Below are positions 5,398 to 13,399 of a stretch of DNA of 17,777 bases, in pieces. The DNA comes from an uncultured bacterium (GTDB lineage Bacteria > Planctomycetota > Planctomycetia > Pirellulales > UBA1268): the NCBI GenBank assembly GCA_937959175.1, contig CALGAS010000016.1, forward strand, positions 1 through 17,777, given 5' to 3'. The notes under the pieces are model-generated. The model did no database searches, was not told where the DNA came from, and saw only the letters and a program-made list of their open reading frames with translations. Positions within the stretch are counted from its first letter, which is position 1, and each line of letters opens with the position of its first letter. The translations under genes and the position numbers were made by a program.

Positions 5398-8370
5398 ATG
5401 CGCAGAGCCGATTGTCGAATGCCTGCTTGGATTTCCGGGCTGCTGGCCGTCTTGGTGATGGCGCCAGCCGCCCATGGGCAGTTGCGGATCGCCACCTACA
5501 ACACCAACAACTACAGCCAGGGCCAGACGCTGCCGCGGGACGGCATGGCGACGGTCCTCGAGGCGCTCGGGGATCAGGCCCGGGCGGGATTTGCCCGACC
5601 GCTCGACATCCTGCTCCTGCAGGAGCAGTCGCTGCTGACGACGACGACCGATGCCTATGTCGATCTGATGAACGGCATCTATGGCCCGGGCACCTACGCC
5701 CGTGGGACGCTCCAGGGCAGCACGACCGGTGGCGGTCGGCCGGCCGTGATCTACAAAACGACCACGGTGCAGCTCATCGGTGAGAGCGAGGCGAGCACCG
5801 CGGTCTCGACCGGAGGCCCGCGGGCCACGCTGCGGCACCAGTTCCGGCCTGTCGGGTACGACTCGGCGGCCGACTTCTACGTCTACAACAGCCATTTTAA
5901 GGCGGTCAACGACACCGCCAGCGCCGACCGGCGGGCCATTGAAGTCGGGGAAATCCGGGCCGACGCCGACGGGCTCGGCGAGGGAGCCCTGGCGATCTAC
6001 GCCGGCGATATGAACTTCTATCGCTCGAGCGAACCAGGCTTCCAGGCCTTTCTGGCCGCCGGCGCTGGGCAGGCCTTTGATCCGGTCGATCGGATTGGCA
6101 GCTGGAACAACAGCACGACCTACCGGGACGTCCACACACAGTCGCCGGTCACTGCCTCGAGCTTCGACGGCCAGGTGACCGGGGGCCTCGACGACCGCTT
6201 CGACTTCCAACTCGCGACCGGTGAGCTGCTCGACGGTCAGGGCCTCGACGTCATCGACGGATCCTACTGGGCCTTCGGCAACACCGGCACCCACTCGCTC
6301 AACGGAGCCCTCTCGACCGGCAACGCGGCGACGTTTCAGGCGGTGATGCCCGGGTACAGTCTTGCCGAGGCCAGCAGCATCATCGACGCGATCATGGCGG
6401 CCAGCGACCACCTGCCGGTCGTGGCCGATTACCAGTTGCCGGCCAAGCTGGCTGTCACCGCCCCGTCACTCCCGGCGACGGTCTTGCAGGGGGCGAGCGT
6501 GACCGGCACGCTCGACGTCTCCAACGCGGCGCCCGTCGCCGTGGCGGCTGGTGCTGACACGCTGATCTATTCGGTCTCGGGCAGCGGGGCGGTCACGGCG
6601 GCGGCGACGGGGACGCGGGCACCCTTGGCTGCGGCCGCCAGCCACGGGCTCTCCTTCGACACGTCGACGGCCGGCTCGATCAGCGGCACGCTGACGGTCA
6701 CGACCTCTAGCAGCCAGGCTGCCGACGCCAGCTTCTCGCAGCCCTATGCCCTCACGGTGGTGGGCCGGGCGAATCTGACGGGGTCTGGCAGCAGCAGCGG
6801 CGGCGGAGGGGGTGGTGGCGGAGGCAGCACGACGACGCCGTTCACGGGTACCTTCAGTTTTCCCGATACCTCCGGCAACGTGGAAGCCTTTTCCTACAAC
6901 GGCAGCCCGATCAGCGGGGTCACGGTCGGCAGCCTCACCAAGGTCGGCATCACGAGCACGTCGAGCACCGGCAACTCGCGGGGCAACAACTGGCCGCAGG
7001 GAGCGACCGGGGGATCGGATGTCTTCGCCGGGTCGGTCGATCCAGGCAAGTACTTCGAGTTCACGCTGACGGCCGATTCCGGCCAGACGCTCGAGATGGA
7101 CACCCTCGAGTTCGGGATCGGTCGGAGCGGCACCGGCCCGCGGCAGTGGCAGTGGCGTTCGAGCGTTGATGGCTACGCGGCCCCGATCACGACCTACGCG
7201 ACGGTCAACGCGGGGCTGACGCTCGAGGGGGGCGTGCTCACCAACCCCGATGCCAACAGTTCCTGGACCGGCAATTTGCTCGATGTCAGCGGGGCCGCCT
7301 TCCAGGGGCTCTCCTCGGTGACGTTTCGTCTCTACGGCTACAACGCCGAGGGGACGGCGGGAACAGGCGGCCTGCAGGGTTCGCTGTCGTTTGCCGGCAG
7401 CCTGGTAACGCCCGACCCCGGAACGGGCGGCGGTGGGGATCCGGTCGACGTCATCGGCTCGGGTGACGCGATCACGGTCGCCAATACGGCGGCCGACGCG
7501 GGCACGCAGCGGGCCTCCGCCGTGATCGTCTCACGATCGCTGACCGGTCATGACCGCTGGAGCGTCAGCGGCCTGGCCGGCGGGACGAGCATCGCCGCGG
7601 GCGGATCGGCAAGCGGCAATGCCGCCTTTGATGACACCGGCCTCCTCAACGGCACCTACAGCGGACAGTTCACGCTCGCGTTCGAGCATGCCGACCAGTC
7701 GCTGCCAGGGGCCGCCGCTGACGATCTGGGCACGCTCTCGTGGGATCTGGCGACCACCGTCTCGGGGAGGACCGGCTCGGGAACGGCGGCGGTCGGGGCC
7801 GGTGAGAGCCTGGCAGGGCTGGGGATCGATTCGGCCGCCGCCCGGGGAACCGTGGCGGCCATCGAGGCGGGCACAGCGGCCAGCGGCCGGTCGGTGGCGA
7901 TGAGTTTCGCAGCCGCCCCCGGGGACGGATTTTTTGCCAGTGACGTGCTCACCCTGACCGGTACCGCCGGTGATCCGATCGTGCTCTCGCTCACCTACGA
8001 TCCGGCGGCCCTCGGTGAACTGGCTGCGGAGTCCCTCTTCGTCGGCTGGCTCGACACCCGGTCGGAGAGCCCGACCGCCGATGCCTGGATCAACGCCGTC
8101 CTGGGCAACTCGTCCAATCTGGTCTCGCTGGAGGCCGCCTATTCGGGCAGCTGGTCCGACTACCAGACCGCCTTCTCGGTCGCCTCGCCGGCGGCGGCAC
8201 TCGGCGCCTGGGGTGTCGACGCCGATACCGGCACCGTCTGGGCCGTCGTCGATCACAACAGCCAGTTTGCAGCGGTTCCCGAGCCGGCCGGATGGCTGGT
8301 CGTCGCCGTGGCGGTCGCCTCCGGCAGCCTATATCGCTGGCGTTCCCGCTGCCGCTCGGTGGCTGCTTGA
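5398..8370 (+). CDS. Exported endonuclease/exonuclease/phosphatase-fold protein with PEP-CTERM tail
   Basis: 990 residues; ATG with GAGGAG 5 bases upstream. Residues 1-~27 are a signal peptide (hydrophobic core LLAVLVMAPA, cleavage near AHG-Q). Residues ~29-345 are an EEP-superfamily domain with RIATYNTNNY, DILLLQE (Glu76, metal ligand), SHFK (165-168, His166), GDMN (203-206) and the catalytic SDH (336-338), so the active site looks complete. Beta-rich modules follow: an Ig-like region (~350-455), a Ser/Gly linker with nine glycines (462-480), a jelly-roll-like region (~483-675) and another Ig-like region (~690-800). The end is a PEP-CTERM signal: VPEP (960-963), a hydrophobic stretch and an Arg-rich tail. 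The protein is expected to be exported, processed by an exosortase and held at the surface, hydrolysing a phosphodiester (DNA, RNA or a phospho-glycan). A sigma-54-type promoter lies upstream. The substrate is not determinable. Confidence 0.93.
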   Translation: MRRADCRMPAWISGLLAVLVMAPAAHGQLRIATYNTNNYSQGQTLPRDGMATVLEALGDQARAGFARPLDILLLQEQSLLTTTTDAYVDLMNGIYGPGTYARGTLQGSTTGGGRPAVIYKTTTVQLIGESEASTAVSTGGPRATLRHQFRPVGYDSAADFYVYNSHFKAVNDTASADRRAIEVGEIRADADGLGEGALAIYAGDMNFYRSSEPGFQAFLAAGAGQAFDPVDRIGSWNNSTTYRDVHTQSPVTASSFDGQVTGGLDDRFDFQLATGELLDGQGLDVIDGSYWAFGNTGTHSLNGALSTGNAATFQAVMPGYSLAEASSIIDAIMAASDHLPVVADYQLPAKLAVTAPSLPATVLQGASVTGTLDVSNAAPVAVAAGADTLIYSVSGSGAVTAAATGTRAPLAAAASHGLSFDTSTAGSISGTLTVTTSSSQAADASFSQPYALTVVGRANLTGSGSSSGGGGGGGGGSTTTPFTGTFSFPDTSGNVEAFSYNGSPISGVTVGSLTKVGITSTSSTGNSRGNNWPQGATGGSDVFAGSVDPGKYFEFTLTADSGQTLEMDTLEFGIGRSGTGPRQWQWRSSVDGYAAPITTYATVNAGLTLEGGVLTNPDANSSWTGNLLDVSGAAFQGLSSVTFRLYGYNAEGTAGTGGLQGSLSFAGSLVTPDPGTGGGGDPVDVIGSGDAITVANTAADAGTQRASAVIVSRSLTGHDRWSVSGLAGGTSIAAGGSASGNAAFDDTGLLNGTYSGQFTLAFEHADQSLPGAAADDLGTLSWDLATTVSGRTGSGTAAVGAGESLAGLGIDSAAARGTVAAIEAGTAASGRSVAMSFAAAPGDGFFASDVLTLTGTAGDPIVLSLTYDPAALGELAAESLFVGWLDTRSESPTADAWINAVLGNSSNLVSLEAAYSGSWSDYQTAFSVASPAAALGAWGVDADTGTVWAVVDHNSQFAAVPEPAGWLVVAVAVASGSLYRWRSRCRSVAA

Positions 8371-8389
8371 CCGCCCGCCGGCCTGAGAA

Positions 8390-9697
8390 TCAGACGAGTT
8401 TTGTCTTGCCCGGAATGGCGAAGGTCGGCTCGGGCAGCGACGAGTCCCAGGTGAGTTCGGGCGGGAACAGGTCGAGCTTCGATTCCTTGGCGAGGAAGTC
8501 GAAGCTCACCTTCTGCCCCGTGTAGGCGGCAATCCGCCCGAGCACCGCCACCAGCGAGCTGTCGGCCGTCTGCTTAAGCTCGACAATCGGCTTGCCGGCC
8601 CGAATCGAGTCGACCAGATCCTTGTGCTCCTGCTGGTAGGCCTTGGAGATGCTGCCGCCCATCTTCCAGATCTCCTTGCCTTTGCGATCGACGATCCGCG
8701 AGCCGCTGTTGATCGCCCCGATGAAGCAGGTGCCCTCGGTGCCCTCGATCACGCTGCCGTTGTCGCCGGCGGTGCCGGGAATCTGGCGGCACATGAAGGA
8801 GATGATCTTGCCGCCCGGATACTCGTAGTCGACCGACATGTTGTCCCAGAGCTCGCTGTCGGCCGGCCGCGTGAAGCGGCCTCCGGAGCCGTAGGCGGAG
8901 ACTGGATTGGCATCCATCACCCAGTTGATCGTGTCAATATTGTGGACGGCCTGCTCGACGATCTGGTCGCCGGAGAGCCAGATGAAGTGGTACCAGTTGT
9001 TCATCTGATACTCGGCGTCGCTCATGCCCTCCTTGCGGGGCCGGTACCAGATCCCCCCGGCACAATACCGCGTCGTCCCGCTGACGATCTCGCCGATGGC
9101 GCCCTTGCGGATCTCCTCGACGGCACCGACGTAGTTCGTCTGGCGACGATACTGCGTGCCGGTCACGATCGCCGTGCCGTTGGAAACGGCCAGATCGTGG
9201 GCGGCCAGGCAGATCCGGTAGCCGGCCGGGTCGACGCAGGCGGGCTTTTCGGCAAAGACATGCTTGCCCGCCTCGACGGCCTCCAGGACCAGCTGCGGCC
9301 GAAAGCCCGGCGAGGTGGTCATCAGCACGATATCGACGTCGGAATCCTCGAGCACCTTCTTGTAGCCGTCGAGGCCGCCGAAGATTTTGTCGTCTGAGAG
9401 GGCGACCTTGCCTTCGTGCTTTTCGGAGAGCGTCTGCCGCAGGCGGGAACACTTTTCCGGGTAGAGGTCAGCGGCCGCGACGAGCTTGACGTTCTGGTTG
9501 ATCGACAGCGAGTCGTCCATCGCACCGGTGCCGCGGCCGCCGCAGCCGACGATGCCCAGCCGCAGTTCACTCGACTCGGCGGCTGCCCCGCGGGAGGAGT
9601 GCACCATCAGGCCGGCTGCCAGCGAGGCGGTGCTGCCGGCGGCAAGGAAGTTTCGACGGGAGGTATGCGGTCGGGCGGAAGCGACAGGATCAGCCAT
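8390..9697 (-). CDS. Tat-exported Gfo/Idh/MocA oxidoreductase
   Basis: 435 residues. The start at 9697 is supported by AGAGG (9707-9711), 9 bases upstream. The N-terminus has a twin-arginine signal (SRRNFL, 13-18) followed by a weakly hydrophobic Ala/Gly-rich stretch, so the protein is probably exported folded with its cofactor. The Rossmann motif GCGGRGTG is at 51-58 and AEKP at 149-152 supplies the canonical lysine (Lys151). EQAVHNIDTINW (248-259) contains the conserved histidine (His252). This matches the large planctomycete group of Tat-dependent Gfo/Idh/MocA proteins, expected to oxidise or epimerise sugars or polyols in the periplasm; no substrate can be assigned. It is convergent with the PEP-CTERM gene (19 bases between stops, no clear terminator) and downstream of the LarA-like gene on the same strand. 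Unlike the homologue at 1906-3048, its catalytic lysine is intact. Confidence 0.95.
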   Translation of the reverse strand: MADPVASARPHTSRRNFLAAGSTASLAAGLMVHSSRGAAAESSELRLGIVGCGGRGTGAMDDSLSINQNVKLVAAADLYPEKCSRLRQTLSEKHEGKVALSDDKIFGGLDGYKKVLEDSDVDIVLMTTSPGFRPQLVLEAVEAGKHVFAEKPACVDPAGYRICLAAHDLAVSNGTAIVTGTQYRRQTNYVGAVEEIRKGAIGEIVSGTTRYCAGGIWYRPRKEGMSDAEYQMNNWYHFIWLSGDQIVEQAVHNIDTINWVMDANPVSAYGSGGRFTRPADSELWDNMSVDYEYPGGKIISFMCRQIPGTAGDNGSVIEGTEGTCFIGAINSGSRIVDRKGKEIWKMGGSISKAYQQEHKDLVDSIRAGKPIVELKQTADSSLVAVLGRIAAYTGQKVSFDFLAKESKLDLFPPELTWDSSLPEPTFAIPGKTKLV

Positions 9698-9725
9698 GGA
9701 AATGCGCCTCTGGGTTCGGGAGGGA

Positions 9726-9745
9726 GGCTCGCGTCAATGCGAGCC
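9726..9745 (-). promoter_or_regulatory. Hairpin in the leader of the Tat-oxidoreductase gene
   Basis: GGCTCGC (9726-9732) and GCGAGCC (9739-9745) form a perfect 7-bp stem with a 6-base loop. On the minus strand it lies ~90 bases after the LarA-like stop and ~30 bases before the oxidoreductase start. It could terminate the former or structure the leader of the latter. No T-run follows. Confidence 0.35.
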
Positions 9746-9755
9746 CAGATTCGCA

Positions 9756-9785
9756 AGTGTACTTCCCGCTGTGGGCTCCGGCGAA
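9756..9785 (-). promoter_or_regulatory. Weak candidate promoter for the Tat-oxidoreductase gene
   Basis: On the minus strand TTCGCC (9785-9780) and TACACT (9761-9756) are 18 bases apart. The -10 is reasonable but the -35 matches at only 3 of 6. It would start transcription near 9749, just before the leader hairpin. Read-through from the LarA-like gene is equally possible. Confidence 0.2.
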
Positions 9786-9832
9786 CCGCTGCTACGCGGG
9801 TGAGAGGCGGGAGATGGCGTGCAGGGTCCCCG

Positions 9833-11101
9833 CTAGGAACGAGGAAACATCCGCTCGGCCTGATGGAGGATGGCGACCCGTTCAGCCTGGTTGGCGAGCC
9901 GCTCCACCACGCTGCCATCGGCCGCATGCCCGAACTCGAGCTCTTCGACAACGCTCTCCTCGAGTCCCGTGTGCAGAACGAGCCGTCGGTCGCCGAGACT
10001 TCGTGCCAAGAGCCGGGCATCGATTGCGTCGGCCACGAGGGCCGGGTCTCCGGAGGCGAGGGCCTCGCGGATCAGCGGTCGCAAGGGCGTGCCCTGCCGC
10101 CAGCGGCTGACCACCATGCCGGGCGGTTCGGCCAGCGTGCCGACGATGCAGATGGTGGCATCGGGCACGGTCAGCCGAGCGGCCGCCGACACGCCCCGCA
10201 CGAGATCGCCGAATGTCGCTGGATGGCCGCCGAGCGTGGCAATCGCCAGGTCGGCAGGCTCCTCCATCCTGGGCCGCCAGCCACCGGCCGAGTGGCGGGC
10301 CAGCCGGGCCGCCTCCTCGGGCAGCCCGAACCAGGCGGCGTGGAGCGAGTCGCCCTCGCCGGCCACCAGCCGCAGGCTCGCGGCGACTCCCAACTGCCAG
10401 GTCACGTCGTGGAGGTCGCTTCGCCAGTCACGCAGGGCGGCCTGGCCCCGCCGCCCGATGGCATTGATTAGTCCGGTGCGATTCTCGTGGCGGCCGAAGG
10501 CGGGCCAGAGTTCGCCCTCGGGCGAACGGCCGCGGAGGGCCGCATCCCAGTTGAAGCCGCCCACCGCCACCACCACGTCGGCATCGACGAGGCTGCGGGC
10601 GAAGTAGAGGGGTCGGGCCTCGCTGTCTGCGAAGAGATACGCCGTGGCCGACTCGACCGCAGGATCGAAGACGCGGGCCCGGGGGGCCGTGGCTGGGAGG
10701 CGGCCCACCAGCGGCTCGGCCTGGAGAATGCTGATGTCGGCCGCGGAGACACCGCCGGCCATCAGGCAGCCCTCGAGGGCGTCGAGGACCGGTCCTGCCT
10801 GAGGGATGTCGCCTGCCACCGCGATTACCACCCGGTCACCCGGAACCACGTGCGCCGCCAGGGGCGGGCCGTGCCCGGGCGCGGAGACCGCCTTGTGCAC
10901 AAGGTCGAACGCCGCCGCCCCGCCGACACCGGCCGGCCCGCCAAACTCGGTGACGAGCGATCCCTCTGCCAGGTCGATCACCAGCGGGCCGGCAGCGGCA
11001 TCGAGCGTGATATCAGGCACGGGAGGGGGGGACTCGGCAACTGCGGGCGGTGGTCGTTGATGGAGACGGGCATCGTACCGTGAACGACCGGTAGCGGCCA
11101 A
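9833..11101 (-). CDS. LarA-like (DUF2088, lactate-racemase family) protein
   Basis: 422 residues from a TTG at 11101, which has no clear ribosome site. A GTG at 11020 (28th codon) is an alternative, and recognisable homology begins there, so the start is uncertain. GDRVVIAVAGDIPQAGPVLD (88-107) followed by GCLMAGGVSAADISIL matches the N-terminal LarA domain ('GDKVVIvvsDiTRP...'). The C-terminal half is the usual LarA alpha/beta lobe. LarA racemises lactate with a nickel-pincer nucleotide bound to a lysine in a GGRK-like motif and uses several histidines. Here the corresponding stretch reads VGGFNWDAALRGRSPEG (180-196), and the GTHR-like histidine motif is replaced by LQAEPLVGRL. Classical lactate racemisation is therefore doubtful. 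Planctomycetes carry many divergent LarA homologues of unknown function. It may be co-transcribed with the oxidoreductase downstream (134-base gap). Confidence 0.75.
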   Translation of the reverse strand: MAATGRSRYDARLHQRPPPAVAESPPPVPDITLDAAAGPLVIDLAEGSLVTEFGGPAGVGGAAAFDLVHKAVSAPGHGPPLAAHVVPGDRVVIAVAGDIPQAGPVLDALEGCLMAGGVSAADISILQAEPLVGRLPATAPRARVFDPAVESATAYLFADSEARPLYFARSLVDADVVVAVGGFNWDAALRGRSPEGELWPAFGRHENRTGLINAIGRRGQAALRDWRSDLHDVTWQLGVAASLRLVAGEGDSLHAAWFGLPEEAARLARHSAGGWRPRMEEPADLAIATLGGHPATFGDLVRGVSAAARLTVPDATICIVGTLAEPPGMVVSRWRQGTPLRPLIREALASGDPALVADAIDARLLARSLGDRRLVLHTGLEESVVEELEFGHAADGSVVERLANQAERVAILHQAERMFPRS

Positions 11102-11264
11102 AGGCCGCCGGTCGCCGCGGTCAGGATCCGGCGGAGGCCGCAGAGTTTGCCTGATCGCACCAGAGAGAGCCTCTGGCAGGGTCGCTCAGGGTCGGGGGCA
11201 ATCGGCGACGAAGATACAGCGTGTGTTCAGCGGTGGTCCGCGGCACGCCCCAGGAGCAGCAACG

Positions 11265-11675
11265 GTGCACACGGTTCGATTCGTCATCGCCGCCACGATC
11301 GCCGCCGCCATTCCGTCGATCCTCGCGATCCGGGACGGGCAGGCCCAGGAACCGATCGTCATGGAGGGGGCCGCGATGACCGGACTCGATGCGTCCGACT
11401 GCGACTGCCGCGGCGGGCAGCGGCCTCCTTGGCATGGCAGCGTGGCCGGCGAGGCATGCGGGTGCGGGCCCGTCTGCCACGCCCACGGCATGTTCCATGC
11501 TGATCCCTGTGGCCAGTGGCGAGCGGAACGGTATCTCCACCAGGGTTGCGTGACCCTGCCGTCCCGATTCCCCCGGCTGCACGGCCTGTGGGTCGATGGC
11601 TACATGCCGTCACCCCCGCCGCTGGTCCCGCCCCGGTGCCACAACTGCGGAGCGGTGATCGCGGGAGGGTTCTGA
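11265..11675 (+). CDS. Small secreted Cys/His-rich protein of unknown function
   Basis: 136 residues from a GTG at 11265, chosen because AGGAG (11252-11256) lies 8 bases upstream and a signal peptide begins immediately: VRFVIAATIAAAIPSILAI, with likely cleavage after GQAQ (~28). An upstream in-frame GTG at 11223 lacks both features. The mature ~108 residues hold nine cysteines (46, 48, 65, 67, 71, 82, 95, 125, 128) and several histidines, in motifs DCDC, CGCGPVCHAHG and CHNCG. The spacing suggests disulfides or metal binding outside the cytoplasm. I do not recognise a named family. It is divergent from the LarA-like gene and convergent with the transporter gene, so it is probably transcribed alone. 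The coordinated features (ribosome site, signal peptide, Cys pattern) make a real gene likely. Confidence 0.65.
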   Translation: MHTVRFVIAATIAAAIPSILAIRDGQAQEPIVMEGAAMTGLDASDCDCRGGQRPPWHGSVAGEACGCGPVCHAHGMFHADPCGQWRAERYLHQGCVTLPSRFPRLHGLWVDGYMPSPPPLVPPRCHNCGAVIAGGF

Positions 11676-11748
11676 CGCCGCCTCAGGCTCGCCCCCCTGC
11701 GTCCCGCCCTGTCTGGCACGATGGGGCCGAAGCGACGACACCCTTTGA

Positions 11749-11784
11749 CGCGGTTCGGCCGGAACGGATCCCGGCCGAACCGCG
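11749..11784. terminator. Strong inverted repeat between converging genes
   Basis: CGCGGTTCGGCCGG (11749-11762) and CCGGCCGAACCGCG (11771-11784) form a perfect 14-bp stem around an 8-base loop. It lies 73 bases after the Cys-rich gene stop and 47 bases after the transporter stop on the other strand, so it can act as a bidirectional terminator. T-runs are short (TTT at 11791-11793 on the plus strand), so Rho-independent action is not certain. Confidence 0.5.
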
Positions 11785-11796
11785 GCGTCGTTTCCA

Positions 11797-11815
11797 CGCC
11801 GGGCCTGCCCCGGCG
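11797..11815. terminator. Second hairpin in the convergent gap
   Basis: CGCCGGG (11797-11803) and CCCGGCG (11809-11815) pair over 7 bp with loop CCTGC. It lies 17 bases after the transporter stop codon on the minus strand and may be its primary transcription end. There is no T-run. Confidence 0.35.
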
Positions 11816-11831
11816 GGCGGTTTGCACGCCG

Positions 11832-13235
11832 TCAGCTCAGCCGGCCTAGCAGCAGCATGGCGGCGGCGATCGCCACCACGCCGGCGACGTCGAGCACGGC
11901 TCCGGCTGCCATCATGCTCCGCAGCGGAATCCGCCCGGTGCCGTAAACGATGGCGTTGCAGGGCGTGCTCACCGGCATCATGAAGCCCAGACTCGCGGCG
12001 AATGTGGCGGCCAGGGCGGGCACGAGCGGATCTCCGCCCGTCGCGACGCCCAGGGCGATCGCGACCGGCACGACGATGTTGGCACTGGCGGTGTTGCTGG
12101 TGAACTCGCTGGTGAGGACCGCAACGCCTGCCGCCAGGACCACGAGGACCACCGGCCCCGCCGGGCCGCTTGGCACCAAGCCTTGGATCGACTCACCGAC
12201 CGCCGTGGCCAGGCCGGTCGAAAAGCAGAGGGTGCCCAGGGCCATGCCGCCGCCGTAGAGCAGGACGATGCCCCAGTCGATCCGGGCCTCGGTCCAGCGG
12301 AGCACCGGCCGCCACGGCCCGCCCGCCTCACCGCCCGGCAGGATGAACATCAGCCCGGCTCCGATCAAGGCTGCCACACCCTCTGGGAGTCGCGCCTTGA
12401 GGAGCCGGGCCGTCGGATCGTCCGGGCCGAGGACAACCAGCACGATGCCGGGCACCACCCAGAGCATCACAGTCACGGCAAAGGCGATGGCCGTCGACCG
12501 CTGCCCGGTCGTCCAGGCCCCAAGCCGGTTCCGTTCGGCGGCGACGAAGTCCCGCACGCCCTCAAGCCGGCTGACCCCGGCCGGAAACATCCAGCCCAAC
12601 ACGAAGACGGTGATGGTGCCGAGCAGGGCGACCAGCGGCAGCCCGATGGCACACCAGCCGGGAAAGGAGATCTCGACGCCGAGCTGGTTGCGAATGAAGC
12701 CCAGGCCGATCAGGTTGGGGGGCGTGCCGATCGGCGTTGCCAGCCCGCCGAGCGACGAAGCAAAGGCGACGCAGAGCAAAAGGCCGGTCGCAAAACCCTC
12801 GGCCGGCGGTCGGCCCGACCGCCGGGAGGCCTCCTCCACCGCCGCGATGATCCCCGACACGATCGCCAGCATCATCGCCGTGGTGCAGGTGTTGGAGAGG
12901 AAGCCGCTGGCCAGCATGCAGACGACGGCGACCGCCGCCCGGATTCGGCCCGGCCGCTCGCCGACGCCCGGCAGTGAGAGCACCGCGAAGGCCAGCCGTT
13001 TGTCGAGTCGATGGAGCCGGATTCCCTCGGCCAAAATGAAGGAGCCGATAAAGAGAAAGATCAGCGGGTCGGCGAAGGGCGCGAAGGCCTCCCGCGCTGG
13101 AGCTACCCCGGCGAGCACGCAGGCAGCCGCCCCCAGGAGGGCCGTGACGGCCAGCGGCAGGGCCTCGGTGATCCAGAGGATCACCACCGCCACCGCGATC
13201 ACGGCCAGCGATTGTGCCTGGGGGGAGAGGTCCAT
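11832..13235 (-). CDS. DASS/SLC13-family carboxylate or anion transporter
   Basis: 467 residues, almost wholly hydrophobic, with about 11-12 membrane spans. The two SNT signatures that bind Na+ and substrate carboxylate in the divalent-anion:Na+ symporters are both present: LSNTCTTAMM (SNT at 114-116) and TSNTASANIVVP (SNT at 380-382). The paired GTPPN (170-174) and TPCN (424-427) motifs mark the two inverted-repeat halves, as in VcINDY-type proteins. The likely substrate is a C4-dicarboxylate; sulfate or other anions are possible. The ATG at 13235 has no Shine-Dalgarno sequence, and its leader is instead pyrimidine-rich. An AGAATA at 13282-13287 would be a -10 (TATTCT) on the minus strand, without a good -35. 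The gene is divergent from the HEAT lipoprotein gene and convergent with the Cys-rich gene. Confidence 0.92.
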   Translation of the reverse strand: MDLSPQAQSLAVIAVAVVILWITEALPLAVTALLGAAACVLAGVAPAREAFAPFADPLIFLFIGSFILAEGIRLHRLDKRLAFAVLSLPGVGERPGRIRAAVAVVCMLASGFLSNTCTTAMMLAIVSGIIAAVEEASRRSGRPPAEGFATGLLLCVAFASSLGGLATPIGTPPNLIGLGFIRNQLGVEISFPGWCAIGLPLVALLGTITVFVLGWMFPAGVSRLEGVRDFVAAERNRLGAWTTGQRSTAIAFAVTVMLWVVPGIVLVVLGPDDPTARLLKARLPEGVAALIGAGLMFILPGGEAGGPWRPVLRWTEARIDWGIVLLYGGGMALGTLCFSTGLATAVGESIQGLVPSGPAGPVVLVVLAAGVAVLTSEFTSNTASANIVVPVAIALGVATGGDPLVPALAATFAASLGFMMPVSTPCNAIVYGTGRIPLRSMMAAGAVLDVAGVVAIAAAMLLLGRLS

Positions 13236-13399
13236 GAGGAGGCCCGGAGACGAGGAGGCCAGGAGAGGAGCGAACAGGAGCAGAATAGCCGGTTCCCGAT
13301 GTTTTCGGGTGTTTTTGCGGCCCGCAGTTGCTCTGGTTTCGCTGCTGGAGGCCGGCTATCGTTCCCCCCCTCGCGTACCATCTCGGGTTGTCGTGGCCG

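Noticed and set aside
11223..11264. Upstream GTG start for the Cys-rich protein.
   Set aside because: It would put 14 residues before the signal peptide and lacks a ribosome site, whereas the GTG at 11265 has AGGAG 8 bases upstream.
13295..13316. Hairpin CCCGA/TCGGG followed by TGTTTTT, resembling an intrinsic terminator on the plus strand.
   Set aside because: The stem is only 5 bp and lies in a divergent intergenic region with no plus-strand gene upstream to terminate.
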